A DNA stretch of 64,000 bases from Diphasiastrum complanatum (Eukaryota > Streptophyta > Lycopodiopsida > Lycopodiales > Lycopodiaceae), in the NCBI GenBank assembly GCA_029204225.1, contig CM055099.1, positions 63,192,142 to 63,256,141 of the forward strand, read 5' to 3'. Made by a program: the position numbers and the translations under genes. Under the pieces are notes generated by a model. It saw nothing but the letters and a program-made list of their open reading frames with translations, was not told the origin of the DNA and searched no databases. This document shows, piece after piece, positions 22,464-35,122 of this stretch (positions are counted from its first letter, which is position 1; each line of letters opens with the position of its first letter).

Positions 22464-25209
22464 GTGCAAAGATCGTGCGCTGTCGATATTGCCTATTCGA
22501 GTTCATTGCTACCCTCACTCGCCTTAAAGGCCACCTACGCGGCACACACGCCAAAGATGGTGGCACGCTGAATGCTGCCCCCTATGCCAGCATGTCCGTT
22601 CCCGTCAGGCAGCGACTTCTGGACTACGGGCCACGTCTTGTGGCGGGGGAGAACACCATTTCGGAGGGTGTTCTTCGGTTTTGCACCGCGCCTTACGTGG
22701 TTGACCCCGAGTTGCTGCCTGCTTGGCTGGCACGCACGAGGAGAGGGAGTGCATCCTCGTCCAGTCCCTTTGCCCCTCACCCCCCTCAGACAGTTCCGCC
22801 ACACGCACCCCCATCTGCACCCATTCCGGTGGAACCCGTCCCATCTCGTCCGCCAGTTGCCTTTGCGGTTCCACCACCACCTATTGTTGCTCGCACTCCC
22901 CCAGTTTACGACTTTCTCATGGACTCTCCACAGCCCGAGCAGGAGCAGGCCCAGGATGCCAGTGACGAGGCCTTCCAGGACGTTGAGGAGATCCCTTCCT
23001 CCTTCCCTTCCCATCCGGATGACCTCCCTAGCTAGCAGTTTTCGTATCCCATGCCAGATGTCCCCCCTCCACCAGTGTACCCCACTTATGCTGCTGCACC
23101 CATCCCGGCCAGTGCATCCCACTCTCCCCATTCCACGTCTACAGCTGATGCATCCACTACTGCCTATCCTGTCGCGTCATCATCCATTCCCGCCACGTTT
23201 GGTGCACCGTGCTGGAGGTCCGCTACCCGTCGCCCAGCTGGGAGAGTTCTTAGGCAGCAGAGCATTCGCGGCGCGCATCAGCCGCACATGGACAGAGAGG
23301 CCACACAGGCCGTGGCCAGTTTGATTTATGAGCTGAACCTTCCATTTGCCATCACCGACTCTGAGCCCTTCAGAAGGGCCTTCCGCCTTGCACAGTCTGT
23401 CAACCCTAGCTGGAGAGTCCCTAGTTCAGAGGTTGTCCGTACACACATGCTGAGGGATAGGGTCGAGTCATTGTCTAGAGAGATGGAGCCTCTACGTCGC
23501 CACTGGGCCACTTACGGTTGCAACATCATGTCCGATGGCTGGACTGATGTCAGGAGGAGGCCGATCCTCAACATCTTGGTCTCCAGCTGCATGGGCACAG
23601 TTTTTGAGGGCCGTGGATTGCAGCAGGGGGGGGAGAGTCATATCTGTAGAGTTCATGTTTGATGTCATCAGGTCTTCCATCCTGTCCATAGGCCCACAGC
23701 ATGTCGTCACGGTGGTGACGGACAATGCCACGAACTGCATTCAGATGGGTGTACTGCTAGAGGCCGAGTTCCCTCACATTGTTCATACCGCCTGTGCAGC
23801 GCACGATATAGACCTTCTGATGGGGGACATAGGTGCACTTCCCTGGGTTAGAGCCATCGTCCGTGAGGCCCTCTTCCTGGTGTTGTCGCCAGGAAGAGGC
23901 GTGTTCTTGCCATGTTCCGGGTGTTCAGCCATCTGGACCTCCGTAAGCCAGCCCCCACACGCTTTGCATTCGACTTGGTGGTCATCGACCGTTTGATCAG
24001 GTGTAGGGCGCAGCTTCTACAGATGGTTGCCAGTGATCTTTGGCGTGCCAGTACGTTTCAGCACACTGAGGATGGGGAGCACTTCTCGGAGACCAGTTCT
24101 AGAGGGATGCACAGACATTGTCAGGACTCCTTCGACCACTCTACATTGTGCTCCGCATGGCTGACAGCGAGGGGTCGACACTTGGACTGGTATATGAGCT
24201 CATGGACCGGAGTGGAGAGTTCCTGCAGCTACCCATCTTGCAGCCAGAGAGGTAAGCGTTACAGTAATGTGATTGGTCTTTATCTTTTCAGTGATTGCTA
24301 GCTTGTTTTTCTGTCAATGTTACGTTTTTTCGTAATGCCCAGGTTTTTACATGCCTTTCACCTGCAGGATGACCAAGCTGAAGTTCATCTGGGAGACGCG
24401 GTGGAACTACTTCCACAGGAGTATCCACAACGTTGCACACATACTGCATCCCCTCTTCCTCTCTCCGTCACAGATCGCAGTCAGGGAGCTCGAGGCCGAT
24501 TGGCTTCAATACATTCACAGGGTGGGTCCACACATAGGTTTGGATCCTATCAGGATCATGGAGGAGCTCGCTGCATTTCGTTTCGGCATGGGCACGTTCG
24601 ACCACTCGGCTGCTCAGGATCCAGAAAGGAGGCAGCTTCCCATTACCTGGTGGACCATGTTCGGTAGCACCTATCCATCTATATAGCATCTTGCACTGCG
24701 TGTCCTTTCTCAGGTATGCATCTCATTTTATCCTCCATTGCTGTGTTTCGCTGACGTTCCACCCGTGCATATGTGCTGAAACATTTCAGTGCATGTACCA
24801 CAGGATTGCGCTGCCTCCGTGTGTGAGCGCAATTGGAGCACATGGGCACTCATTCACACGAGGAGAAGAAACAGGTTGTCTGTGAGTCAGTTGGAGCGGT
24901 TGGTGTTCTGTAGCACCAACGCATGCCTCGCCAGGAGACTTCCGACCATTACGAGCGCATTGCAGGTGATTAGCTATTCTCCCAGAGCATGTTGATTGAA
25001 AACTGGTACGTTGGTTTCATTTCTTTATCAAATTGTCTCTCTGACATGCAAATTTTGAACCTTGCAGACAAAGATATCAGATTTGGAGCGCCAGGTTGAC
25101 TTGCCTACGACATCACCCATCCCATGCCTGCAGATGACCTGGGCACACAGCTGATGGCAGAGAGAGAGAGAGGGAGCTTGCCGAGATGAGAGAGAGAGAG
25201 CTTGGGCTT
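22464..25209 (+). pseudogene. hAT transposase, copy A, multiply broken
   Basis: Homologous to copies B and C. It has a BED-type finger (CRYCLFEFIATLTRLKGH), a proline-rich linker, the DUF659 block (IMSDGWTDVRRRPILNILV and TDNATNCIQMG) and the hAT C-terminal dimerisation block (CERNWSTW...LERLVF). Exon edges by comparison are about 24251/24368, 24713/24804 and 24965/25068. Lesions by eye: the start-codon segment present in copy C is deleted near 22465, a TAG lies at 23033-23035, a 2-bp deletion is at about 23597 (MGTVF where copy B has MGTQF), and there are small indels near 23880 and 24095. It is split by the gypsy at 25210. Confidence 0.82.
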
Positions 25210-25567
25210 TGTTACGAGCTCGTAACCAGTGCCGAACCCTAGAGAACACAGATAGGTCAGATACCACAGTCAGGGTCGTGTCCAGCGTACATGACCAACA
25301 GGGCAAGACAGTGTGAGTAGTGTGCCCCAGCACGGTCCATAGCCATGGTGGGCCTAACACAGCCTAGGGACCCTGTCAGCAGGATAGGGCCCCCAGTTGG
25401 GTCCCGACGTGCAGTCGGCCATGTCAGTGCCACGTGGCCGACACTTGGCAGTAGCATGCTACCAGTCCTCACACTGGGCTAGGAGGGGCTTACTCTATAT
25501 CAGGGAGTAGGCAAGGTTGGGTGGATCAGTTAGTGTTTGCCCTACTGTGGTGTTAGGATCTATTACA
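25210..25567 (+). repeat. 5' LTR of gag-deleted chromovirus
   Basis: 358 bp, TGTTACGAGCTC to GGATCTATTACA, followed by the primer site. Confidence 0.95.
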
Positions 25568-26463
25568 CTGGTATCAGAGCTATCTCCATCCTAGGGAGCT
25601 AAGTAGCAGCAGGGAGAAGGTGCTCAGAATCTCTTAAAAACTTTGGAAAATAGGAGAGACAGATCCAGCGCTGGAGGAGTAGCTTTCTACTGTGAAAGTC
25701 TCCATTAAATCATCTTCCTTTTAGTGGGAGTATGAGCTAGATTTCTGAAACAGATCCATCGCTGTAGAAAACAGCTAGTTATCCTTCATTTTCAGAGGGT
25801 AATTCTCAGATTTTAGAGGAAATAGAAATCAGAAGTCTGGGCCAGAACCAGAGCTGTCAGAAGAGTGCTTAAATCTCGATTTTCAAGTGCCAAACTGAAA
25901 CTGTTGAGCGGGTTTTGGACAGAGGAAGGTAGGCAGGGTCTGAGAAGACCATCGCGAGCTGATTGTAGACTTCATCCTTCAAATTGAAGCTCAGACATCT
26001 GAAGTTGGACACCTACCAAAGCCCTCAGATCAGCGACCTACTATCTGAAGCTAAATCAGAGAAGCAAGTGGGCTTTGAGCCTTAAATCAGAAGTTTTTGG
26101 AGCCATCAAATAGCTGTCCAGTCAGCGAGGGTAGAGGAGTACCAAAGTATTTGCATTTTTCGGGCTTCCAACCAAAGTTTTCTAAGAAATTGGACCTCAG
26201 CCAGACAGCAAGTACAGTGTTCTGAAATTTTCAGAATTCAGAAGTGAATCTTGGCTTCAAATCTGATTTTCAGAAGCAATCAGATCAGCGAGCTACTATA
26301 CTCAAGGAACCGGAAATTTGGATGCCATTTTGAAGCTTCAAGCTGGGATTTTCCTGGACAGCAGGTCTGAAATCGTGGGTAAAAGAGTTGAGAGGGTTCT
26401 TCTTCGTAATTTCTTTGGAAGTACAGTCCTCAGAAACAGCTAAGTCATCTTTCCTTTAAGAAA

Positions 26464-29315
26464 TAACTAGGCAGTTAACAGACTATCTTGGGAAAGGCCA
26501 AATTCAGACCAGTAGTTCACCATGGGCCTCACCAGTCCTATTGGTGAAAAAGAAAGAGGGGTCTATGCGTCTTTGCGTAGATTACAGAGCCCTCAATAAA
26601 GTCACAATTAAGAATAAATACCCTATGCCTCGGGCAGACGAGTTGTTTGATCAACTCGACGGGGCTAAGTTTTTCAGCAAAATAGACCTTAGATCGGGAT
26701 ATCATCAAGTCTGTATAAAATCGGAAGATGTCTCGAAAACAGCTTTTAGGGCTCGTCACGATCATTATGAGTTTAAGGTGATGCCATTTGGGCTCACAAA
26801 TTGTCCAGCTACCTTTATGACCTTGATGAACAGTGTCCTCAGACCATACTTGGGTAAGTTTGTAGTCGTATTTTTAGATGACATCCTCGTTTACAGCAAA
26901 ACGAGGAAGGAGCATCTAAAACACCTCAGAAAGGTGTTTCGACTGCTCAGAAAGCATAAGCTTTATGCTAAACAATCCAAGTGTGAATTCTTCGTCGAAG
27001 AAGTAGTATATTTGGGTCACATTATCTCTTCAGATGGGATTAAGATGGACCCAAATAAGGTTAAAGCCATACTCAGTTGGCTGAGACCTCAGAATATTTT
27101 GGAACTTCAGATCTTTCTTGGTCTGGCGGGATATTACAGACGATTTGTCAAGGAATATGCTCAGATAGCAGTTCCTATGACAAATCTTCTTAAGGGGAAG
27201 GGAAAGGAGTTCATTTGGGAGTCTGCACAACACGAGAGCTTTGATGCTCTCAAAATAGCCTTAGCTACAGCACCAGTTTTAAAAGTCGTCGACCCCAATC
27301 AGCCATTTGTGGTCGAAACAGATGCAAGCGACTTTGCAGTAGGTGCTGTGCTAACTCAGGGTGGACGACCAGTTGCGTTCAAGAGTAAAAAGCTCGAGCC
27401 AGCTCAGACTAGGTACAGTGCCTATGAAAAGGAACTCTTTTCTATAGTCCATGCCCTTAAGACTTGGAGGCATTATTTGTATGGTGCCAACTTTGAGGTC
27501 CTGACAGACCATGAGAGTCTCAGATACCTTTGCAATCAACCTGAGCTTAGAGGTCGGAAAGCTCGTTGGGCAGAGTTGATGCAAGAGTTTGACATGTCTA
27601 TCAGATATAGGCGTGGAAAATTCAATACAGTAGCAGATGCCCTTAGCAGAATGCCTATGATAAACGAGCTGAGTTTTACTGAGATTCGTAATGAGTTACT
27701 CGAGTCCTTGAGAGGGAAATGCCAGCATGATGCATTCTTCTCTATTATCTGGAACTCAGTCCAGAACAGACAGTTACAGACTCTAGAACCAGTTCCCGGG
27801 GCTGGTGCCAGTTCATCCAAGAATACGGCAGCTTCCGTTGAGGATGATGATGAGTCCGAGTATACGTCGTCAGATGACGTTGAGGATTCTGAGCCTGTAT
27901 TACCCAAGCAAACCCCAGAGGTTGAGGGTCAGTTGACTCAAGGATTCAAATGGAAACAGTATGCCATTCAGGATGAGTACTTGCTCTATAGAGATAGAGT
28001 ATGTGTCCCCAATTCAGAGGATTATAGGCAGCAGGTCCTATATGAATGTCATGACAATCCTAGCGCGGGACACCCAGGCATACAGAAGACCTATGAGCTT
28101 CTTCGTAGGCAATTTTTCTGGCCCAGTATGAAAAAGGACGTCCACCAGTATGTAACCAGTTGCCAGAAATGTCAAGTAAATAAAGCAGAGCGTTTAAAGG
28201 CAGGAGGGTTGTTGCATCCCTTAGAAATACCAACTGGTAAATGGGAGAGTATCTCCATGGATTTTATAGTAGGCCTGCCTAAAACCCAAAAAGGTAATGA
28301 CGCTATATGGGTCACAGTTGACCGTCTGACCAAAATGGCTCATTTTATTCCGACCAAAACAACCGTTAGAGCTCCAGAGTTAGCGAGGTTGTTTGTAGAC
28401 GGGCTATTTAAATTGTACGGTCTACCTTCCGGCATAGTTAGCGACCGGGACAGTAAGTTTACTGGAAATTTTTGGAGGGCAGTATTCCATCATCTCCATA
28501 CTAAACTTAATATGAGTACCACCGACCATCCACAGACGGACGGTCAAACAGAAAGGGTAAATCAAGTGCTGAAGGATATGCTTCGTGCATACGTCAACAA
28601 GAAGCAGACTAATTGGGAGGAGTATCTCTCGATATTAGAGTTTGCTTACAACAGTACCAAACATTCAGCTACGGGATACAGCCCATTTATGCTGATGTAC
28701 GGTTTTCAGCCACGCTCACCCACAGCTGTAGGGTTTAAACAAGAAAAAGTTGAAGCAGCCAGAAACTTTTTAGAGGACCTAAACTAGATGATAGAACATG
28801 CTAAGCGTAGCATTAGACAGTCCCAGGATCGAGCCAGGCATTATGCAGATCCACACAGACGGGATGTGCAGTTCTCCACTGGTGAGAAAGTCTACTTGAG
28901 AGTCCCAGTTGACTCTAAAACCCTCAAATCAGGAGTGTGTGCTAAGTTGTCTCCAAGGTATTGTGGTCCCTTTACCATCAGTAGGAGACTAGGCGAGGTC
29001 ACCTATGAACTAGAACTCCCACACAGCAGTAAGGTTTTTCCAGTCTTTCATGTAAGTCAGTTACGAAAAGCCTTAACCAGATCAAACAATCTGGTAGGGG
29101 ACAATGTTCTAGTTCTCCCATTGGATCCTCAACAACCTCCACATGAACCAGAGGAGATTCTTGATAGTAGAGAGACGCAGACTCGTCATACTCTATACCG
29201 AGAATATCTGGTTAAGTGGAATGATCAGCCTGTTGAGAATGCCACTTGGGAAAGAGGCAGCGTCCTTCGCAAGATTTTTCCAGACTTTGTCTTAGAGGAC
29301 CAAGACGGTTCTTAA
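26464..29315 (+). pseudogene. Chromovirus Pol (RT to chromodomain), gag deleted, one stop
   Basis: Reads in one frame from RT to the chromodomain. It has [40 protein letters not shown], the integrase zinc site and D, D, E residues as in the intact copy, and the chromodomain [17 protein letters not shown]. The first ATG in the open stretch is at 26541, inside RT. A single in-frame TAG at 28785-28787 replaces the CAG of the intact copy (DLNQMIEH). Gag and protease are deleted, so the protein would need to be supplied by another copy. Confidence 0.92.
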
Positions 29316-29326
29316 GGGGGAGGGAG

Positions 29327-29684
29327 TGTTACGAGCTCGTAACCAGTGCCGAACCCTAGAGAACACAGATAGGTCAGATACCACAGTCAGGGTCGTGTCC
29401 AGCGTACATGACCAACAGGGCAAGACAGTGTGAGTAGTGTGCCCCAGCACGGTCCATAGCCATGGCGGGCCTAACATAGCCTAGGGACCCTGTCAGCAGG
29501 ATAGGGCCCCCAGTTGGGTCTCGACGTGCAGTCGGCCACGTCAGTGCCACGTGGCCGACACTTGGCAGTAGCATGCTACCAGTCCTCACACTGGGCTAGG
29601 AGGGGCTTACTCTATATCAGGGAGTAGGCAAGGTTGGGTGGATCAGTTAGTGTTTGCCCTACTGTGGTGTTAGGATCTATTACA
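29327..29684 (+). repeat. 3' LTR of gag-deleted chromovirus
   Basis: 358 bp, preceded by the polypurine tract GGGGGAGGGAG at 29316-29326. Confidence 0.95.
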
Positions 29685-29842
29685 GGCTTGAGCACAGAGA
29701 GCCTCCATTGTATGAGGCAGATGAGCCAGTGTCAGAGGATGAGCATGATGAGGATGAGCCCATTCGGGTTGTGTTTGCCAGATCAGAGAGGGATGAGGCA
29801 GATGACATAGGTGTAGGGCACACGCCACGGGCAGGGGTCACA

Positions 29843-31049
29843 CTCATAATGACCGTGACGAGTCCTAAAAGCTGTTTTCGAGACATCTTCCGATTTTATA
29901 CGGACTTGATGATATCCTGATCTAAGGTCTATTTTACTAAAAAACTTAGCCCCGTCGAGTTGATCAAACAACTTGTCTGCCCGAGGCATAGGGTATTTAT
30001 TTTTAATTGTGACTTTATTGAGGGCTCTGTAATCTACGCAAAGACGCATAGACCCCTCCTTCTTTTTCACCAATAGGACTGGTGAGGCCCATGGTGAACT
30101 ACTGGTCTGAATTTGGCCTTTCCCAAGATAGTCTGTTAACTGCCTAGTTATTTCTTCATCCTCTGTTCGGCTGACCCGATACGGAGGTTTAGAAACAGGT
30201 GCTGTACCTGGTACTAGGTTTATTACATGATCTACCTCTCTGCTAGGTGGTAAACCATGTGGCAAATCTTCAGGAAAAACATCTTTAAATTTAGACAATA
30301 AAGTTTCTAATTTACTGATTTTCTGCTGAATAGAACTAGAAATAGAAACTTCAGGAATAAACTGAAAGTCACATAAGAATACCTGATGGTCTTCGTCTCC
30401 GATTAGCTGACAGAGTTCTGAACTGCAGACCATAGGGCTGTTGGGAACATCATGCTCCCCATGCAACTGGATCTCTCGGCCTTTATGCTGAAAGCTGAGG
30501 GTGTTCTCTTGATAGTTTCTGTGGAGGGAAGGTCCTAAACTGTAGAGCCAATCTCTCCCGAGAACAATGTCTGTTCGATCTAGGTGCATTATCTGAAAGT
30601 TTATTTCATCTTGGTACCCCTGAATACCAAGATTTAACTTTCTTACCATAGTTTCCCATACTTTTTTATCTTCACCCTTAGCTAATGAAACTATGTACCT
30701 ATGCTGACTAGGTACTTCTGGTAGTTTAAGCGTTTTAACCAGGGTGTGGTTGATGAAATTATGGGTTGCCCCATCATTAACCATGACTCTTACTGACTGG
30801 TTACCAACTTTCCCATGCATACGTACTAGGTCATGCGGCCCAAAGCTGAAGGGTCTCGCTAGCATTGCAGAGGTCAGCTGGCAACAGTGTTCATGATCTT
30901 CATGATACACTTTGATCTCGGAAGCTGCCGAGTCACTGGGGAAACATACAGTCTGAACAAGATGAACTTGTTTTTTTATCTTTCTTATCTTTTTTAGTGA
31001 AAGGCCCCTTGGGACACTGTCTGACTGTGTGTCCCTTGCCCATACACAC
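29843..31049 (-). mobile_element. LTR-less chromovirus fragment between hAT copies A and B
   Basis: Minus-strand piece equal to about 8319-9517 of the intact chromovirus: end of Gag after the knuckle, protease (VNDGATHNF) and RT up to GHYE. It starts and ends abruptly without LTR, primer site or polypurine tract. On the left it abuts the tail of hAT copy A, on the right the truncated transposase of copy B. The open stretch 30910-29783 reads through the left junction. One protease residue differs (MVNDGA instead of MVDDGA), hitting the catalytic aspartate. Confidence 0.88.
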
Positions 31050-34000
31050 CGACAGGCAGCGACTACTGGACACCTACAGGCCGCGGCTCGTGGCAGGGGA
31101 GAACACCATTTCGGAGGGCGTTCTCCGATTTTGCACCGCTCCTTATGTGACTAACCCAGAGTTGCTGCCTGCTTGGCTGGCACGCACGAGGAGAGGGAGT
31201 GCATCCTCCTCCGGTCCCTTTGCCCCTCAGACAGTTCTGCCTCATGCACCCCCATCTGCTCAGATTCCGGTGGATCCCGTCCCATCGCGTCCGACAGTTG
31301 CCACTGCGGTTCCACCACCACCCACTGTTGCTCGCACTCCACAAGTCTACGACTTTCTCATGGACTCTCCGCCACCCGAGCAGGCCCAGGATGGTACTGG
31401 GCGGGCCTTCGAGGATGTGGAAGAGATCCCTTCTTCCTTCCCTTCCCATCCGGATGACCTCCTCAGCCAGCAGTTTTCGTACCCCATGCCAGATGTTGCC
31501 CGTCCACCAGTGCACCCCACCTATGCTGCTGCACCCATCCCTGCCAGTGCATCCCACTCTCCCCATTCCACGTCTACAGCCGATGCATCCACCAGCGCCC
31601 AGCCTGTCACGTCATCGTCCATTCCCGTCACGGTTGGTGCACCGTGCTGGAGGTCCACCACCCGTCGTCCACCAGTGAGAGCCCTCGTGCAGCAGACCAT
31701 TCGCGGCGCGCATCAGCCGCACATGGACAGAGAGGCCACACAGGCCGTGGCCAGTCTCGTTTACGAGCTGAACCTGCCCTTTGCCATCACCGACTCTGAG
31801 CCCTTCAAAAGGGCCTTCGGCCTTGCACAGTCTGTCAGCCCTAGCTGGAGAGTCCCTAGTTCAGAGGTTGTCCGCACACACATGCTGTGTCGAGTCCTTG
31901 TCTAGAGAGATGGAGCCTCTGCGTCGGCACTGGGCCACTTACGGTTGCAGCGTCATGTCCGATGGCTGGACTGATGTCAGGAGGAGGCCGATCCTCAACA
32001 TACTGGTCTCCAGCTGCATGGGCACACAGTTTTTGAGGGCAGTGGATTGCAGCAGGGGGGGGAGAGTCATATCTGCAGAGTTCATGTTTGATGTCATCAG
32101 GTCTTCCATCCTAGCCATAGGCCCACAGCATGTCGTCACGGTGGTGACGGACAATGCCACGAACTGCATTCAGATGGGTGTACTGCTAGAGGCCGAGTTC
32201 CCTCATATTGTTCATACCCCCTGTGCAGCCCACGGCATAGATCTTCTGATGGGGGACATTGGAGCACTTCCCTGGGTTAGAGCCATCGTCCGGGAGGCCC
32301 TCTTCCTGGTGACTTTTGTCACCAGAAAGAGGCGTGTTCTTGCCATGTTCCGGGTGTTCAGCCATCTGGACCTCCGTAAGCCAGCCCCCACGCGCTTTGC
32401 ATTCGACTTGGTGGTCATCGACCGTTTGATCAGGTGCAGGGCCCAGCTTCTACAGATGGTTGCCAGTGATCTTTGGGGTGCCAGTACATTTCCGCACACT
32501 GAGGATGGGGAGCACTTTTCTTCCACGGTGAGGGGAGACCAATTCTGGAGGGATGCACAGACATTGTCAGGACTGCTTCGACCACTCTACATTGTGCTCC
32601 GCATGGCTGACAGCGAGGGGTCGACACTTGGACTGGTGTATGAGCTCATGGACCGGATTGGACAGTTCCTGCAGCTACCCATCTTGCAGCCAGAGAGGTA
32701 AGCGGTACAGTGTTGCAATTGACCTTTATCTTTTTAGTACTTGCTAGTTTGTTTTTCTGTCAGTGTTAAGCTTTTTCGTAATGCCCTAAACCACATGCCC
32801 CTCACCTGCAGGATGACAGAGCTGAAGTTCATATGGGAGACGCGGTGGAACTACTTCCACAGGAGTATCCACAGCGTTGCACACATGCTGCATCCCCTCT
32901 TCCTCTCTCCGACACAGATCGCAGACAGAGAGCTCGAGGCCGATTGGCTTCAGTACATTCACAGGGTGGGTCCACACATAGGTTTGGATCCTATCAGGCT
33001 CATGGAGGAGCTCGCTGCATTTCGTTTCGGCATGGGCACATTCGGCCACCCGGCTGCCCAGGACCCAGAGAGGAGGCAGCTACCCATTACCCGGTGGACC
33101 ATGTTCGGTAGCACATACCCATCTATACAGCGTCTTGCACTGCGTGTCCTTTCTCAGGTATGCATCTCATTTTATCCTCCATTTTTTGTGTTTCGTTGAA
33201 GTTTCACCTCTGCCACAATGTGCTGAAGTATTTCAAAGCATGCACCACAGGACTGTGCTGCCTCCGTGTGTGAGCGTAATTGGAGCACATGGGCACTGAT
33301 TCACACGAGGAGAAGGAACCGCTTGTCAGTGAGTCAGTTGGAGCGGTTGGTGTTCTGTAGCACCAACGCACGTCTCGCCAGGAGGCTTCCGACCATTACG
33401 AGCGCATTGCAGGTGATAAGCTAACCTTTCATAGCATGTTGGTTGACTCCTGGTATGTTGGTTTCATTTCTTGATAGAGTTGTTTCTCTGACATGCCAAT
33501 TTTAAACCTTGCAGACGAAGATATCCGATTTGGAGCGCCAGGTTGACTTGCCTACGGACAGCACCCATCCCATGCCTGCAGATGACCTGGGCACACAGTT
33601 GATGGCAGAGAGAGAGAGGGAGCTTGCCGAGATGAGAGAGAGAGAGAGCTTGGGCTTGAGCACAGAGAGCCCCCATTGTATGAGGCAGATGAGCCAGTGT
33701 CAGAGGATGAGCATGATGAGGATGAGCCCATTCAGGTTGTGTTTGCCAGACCAGAGAGGGATGAGGCAGATTATACAGGTGCAGGGCACACGCCACGGGC
33801 AGGGGTCACAGGTGCATCACGTGGCAGAGGTGGGACACATGGCACATGTTATACCGGCAGACAGGCAGGGCACACAGGGGGGGGCAGTGGCATACCTACC
33901 TATGTCGACATGATGGAGGAGGCTCTTGATAGAGGGCAGAGTGGTTTAGATGCCGGTCCCGCAGATGTTTGGATGCGTGCAGCACAGAGTCATGGTTGTT

Positions 34001-35122
34001 ACTACGACAGCACACCAGAGGAGGCACCTGATGACTTTCATTGCACAGATTGGGAGGCCATGCAGGGTCTACAGGGTGCACATGATGAGGCACAAGATGA
34101 GGCTTGGGTTGATTCAGGGGTTGGTGCACAGGATGATTCAGAGGTTGGTGCACAGGATGATTTAGAGGCTGGTGCACAGGATGAGTCCCAGAGCCCAGAG
34201 CATTTGTATTCGGATGCCCAGCTGGCCGACTTGGTTGCCACATTGGATTCAGAGGCCCAGCAGATGCCGAGTGTCAGGGCGCCCCCATCATCTCTTGCCA
34301 GCATGCCACACACAGAGTCCCAGCCAGAGCAGCCGCATGAGGTGCCTACAGTTCCTCCAGCTCCTCAGAGGGTGTATGTGCGTCGCACAGCTCCTCCAGT
34401 GCCACCGATGCCATTTAGGCCTGCAGCCCCTCCATCGCCGTCCACTTCTGCAGCACCAGGTCTCCATGGCAGGCCACCATCTGTGCCCAGGTTTTCTCTT
34501 GCAGCGCCCACATCCACAGTGGCTCCTCCAGTGGCAGCACCCACGTCACATCCTCCTCCTTTGGCAGCACCCAGGATGTACCAGTACCGGCCACCACAGC
34601 GCCCCTTTCAGTACATATCGCCACTGTACTCGCCTCCTGCACAGCCAGTTCCTCCACCTGCAGCAGCCCCACGGGCACACACTCCACGAGCTCATCCTCC
34701 TCGCTCAGTTGCACAGGGAGTTCCCTCTTTTGCTTCCCTATCCCAGCCGGCCTCAGCTTGGGCCCAGCCTAGCCAGCCAGGTGATTTGCATGGGGGTGAC
34801 GAGGCATTGACAGCTCCTCTTGTCCGCAAGAGACCAGGCAGGCCCAAGGGTGCACCGAACAAGAAAGGCAAGGCACAGAAACTGCCAGGGAGGAGAGGAC
34901 GACCACGCAGGGCTCTAGGTACAGGTAGAGGTGCAGTATCACAGCCAATTGGAGCAGGTGTTGTTGGTTTGGCCTGCTTGGGGGCTGATGCGGAGGCTGA
35001 TTGGGAGGATGAGGATGACGAGTCTTCCCCCTCGGATACACAGCCCATGCCAATTCCAGACAGGCAGAGATATCGGCTGTGAGAGTCAGCTCGGGGCCCT
35101 GAGTTGTCTCCAGAGCATTCGT
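31050..35122 (+). pseudogene. hAT transposase with AT-hook tail, copy B
   Basis: Exons by eye: 31050-32697 (5' truncated), 32812-33157, 33251-33412 and 33515-35122, all GT-AG and in frame. Exon 1 has a proline-rich linker and the DUF659-type core (SDGWTDVRRRP, FLRAVDCSRGG, VTDNATNCIQMG, CAAHGIDLLMGDIG). Exon 3 has the hAT dimerisation block (ASVCERNWSTW...QLERLVF). Exon 4 adds an acidic stretch, a long proline-rich region and two AT-hooks (KRPGRPKG and RRGRPRR, about 34830-34915). A change in a GA repeat at about 33640 shifts the frame in exon 4, and a TGA at 35080-35082 replaces CGA. A frame break lies near 31890. It cannot make a full protein. Confidence 0.83.

Larger units (their letters stand above)
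25210..29684 (+). mobile_element. Gag-deleted chromovirus copy inserted in hAT copy A
   Basis: Same family as the intact element at 5.4-11.7 kb, here on the plus strand. LTRs at 25210-25567 and 29327-29684 are both 358 bp with about four differences. The target duplication is GGCTT (25205-25209 and 29685-29689). The primer site CTGGTATCAGAG starts at 25568. After a diverged leader, sequence jumps at about 26461 from leader to RT (ATAACTAGGCAGTTAACAG), removing about 2 kb of gag, zinc knuckle and protease. It lacks its own Gag but keeps both LTRs. Confidence 0.95.
22110..29842 (+). mobile_element. hAT element copy A (contains a nested gypsy, 3' end lost)
   Basis: Left end at CATAGATCCAGCGGTACC directly after a (TA)n tract, the same sequence that ends copy C at 43187 in inverted orientation. 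Several GGTACC or GGATCC palindromes follow within 80 bp, then an AT-rich stretch and the transposase gene. The chromovirus copy 25210-29684 splits its last exon, with duplication GGCTT. hAT sequence resumes at 29685 and stops at 29842, where an unrelated gypsy fragment begins. The second gene and right end are absent. Confidence 0.85.

Noticed and set aside
22535-23131. Long antisense ORFs across the proline-rich part of the hAT transposase (also 31063-31566 and 34038-34313)
   Set aside because: GC-rich low-complexity coding sequence keeps several frames open. The sense frame has the BED finger and DUF659 core.
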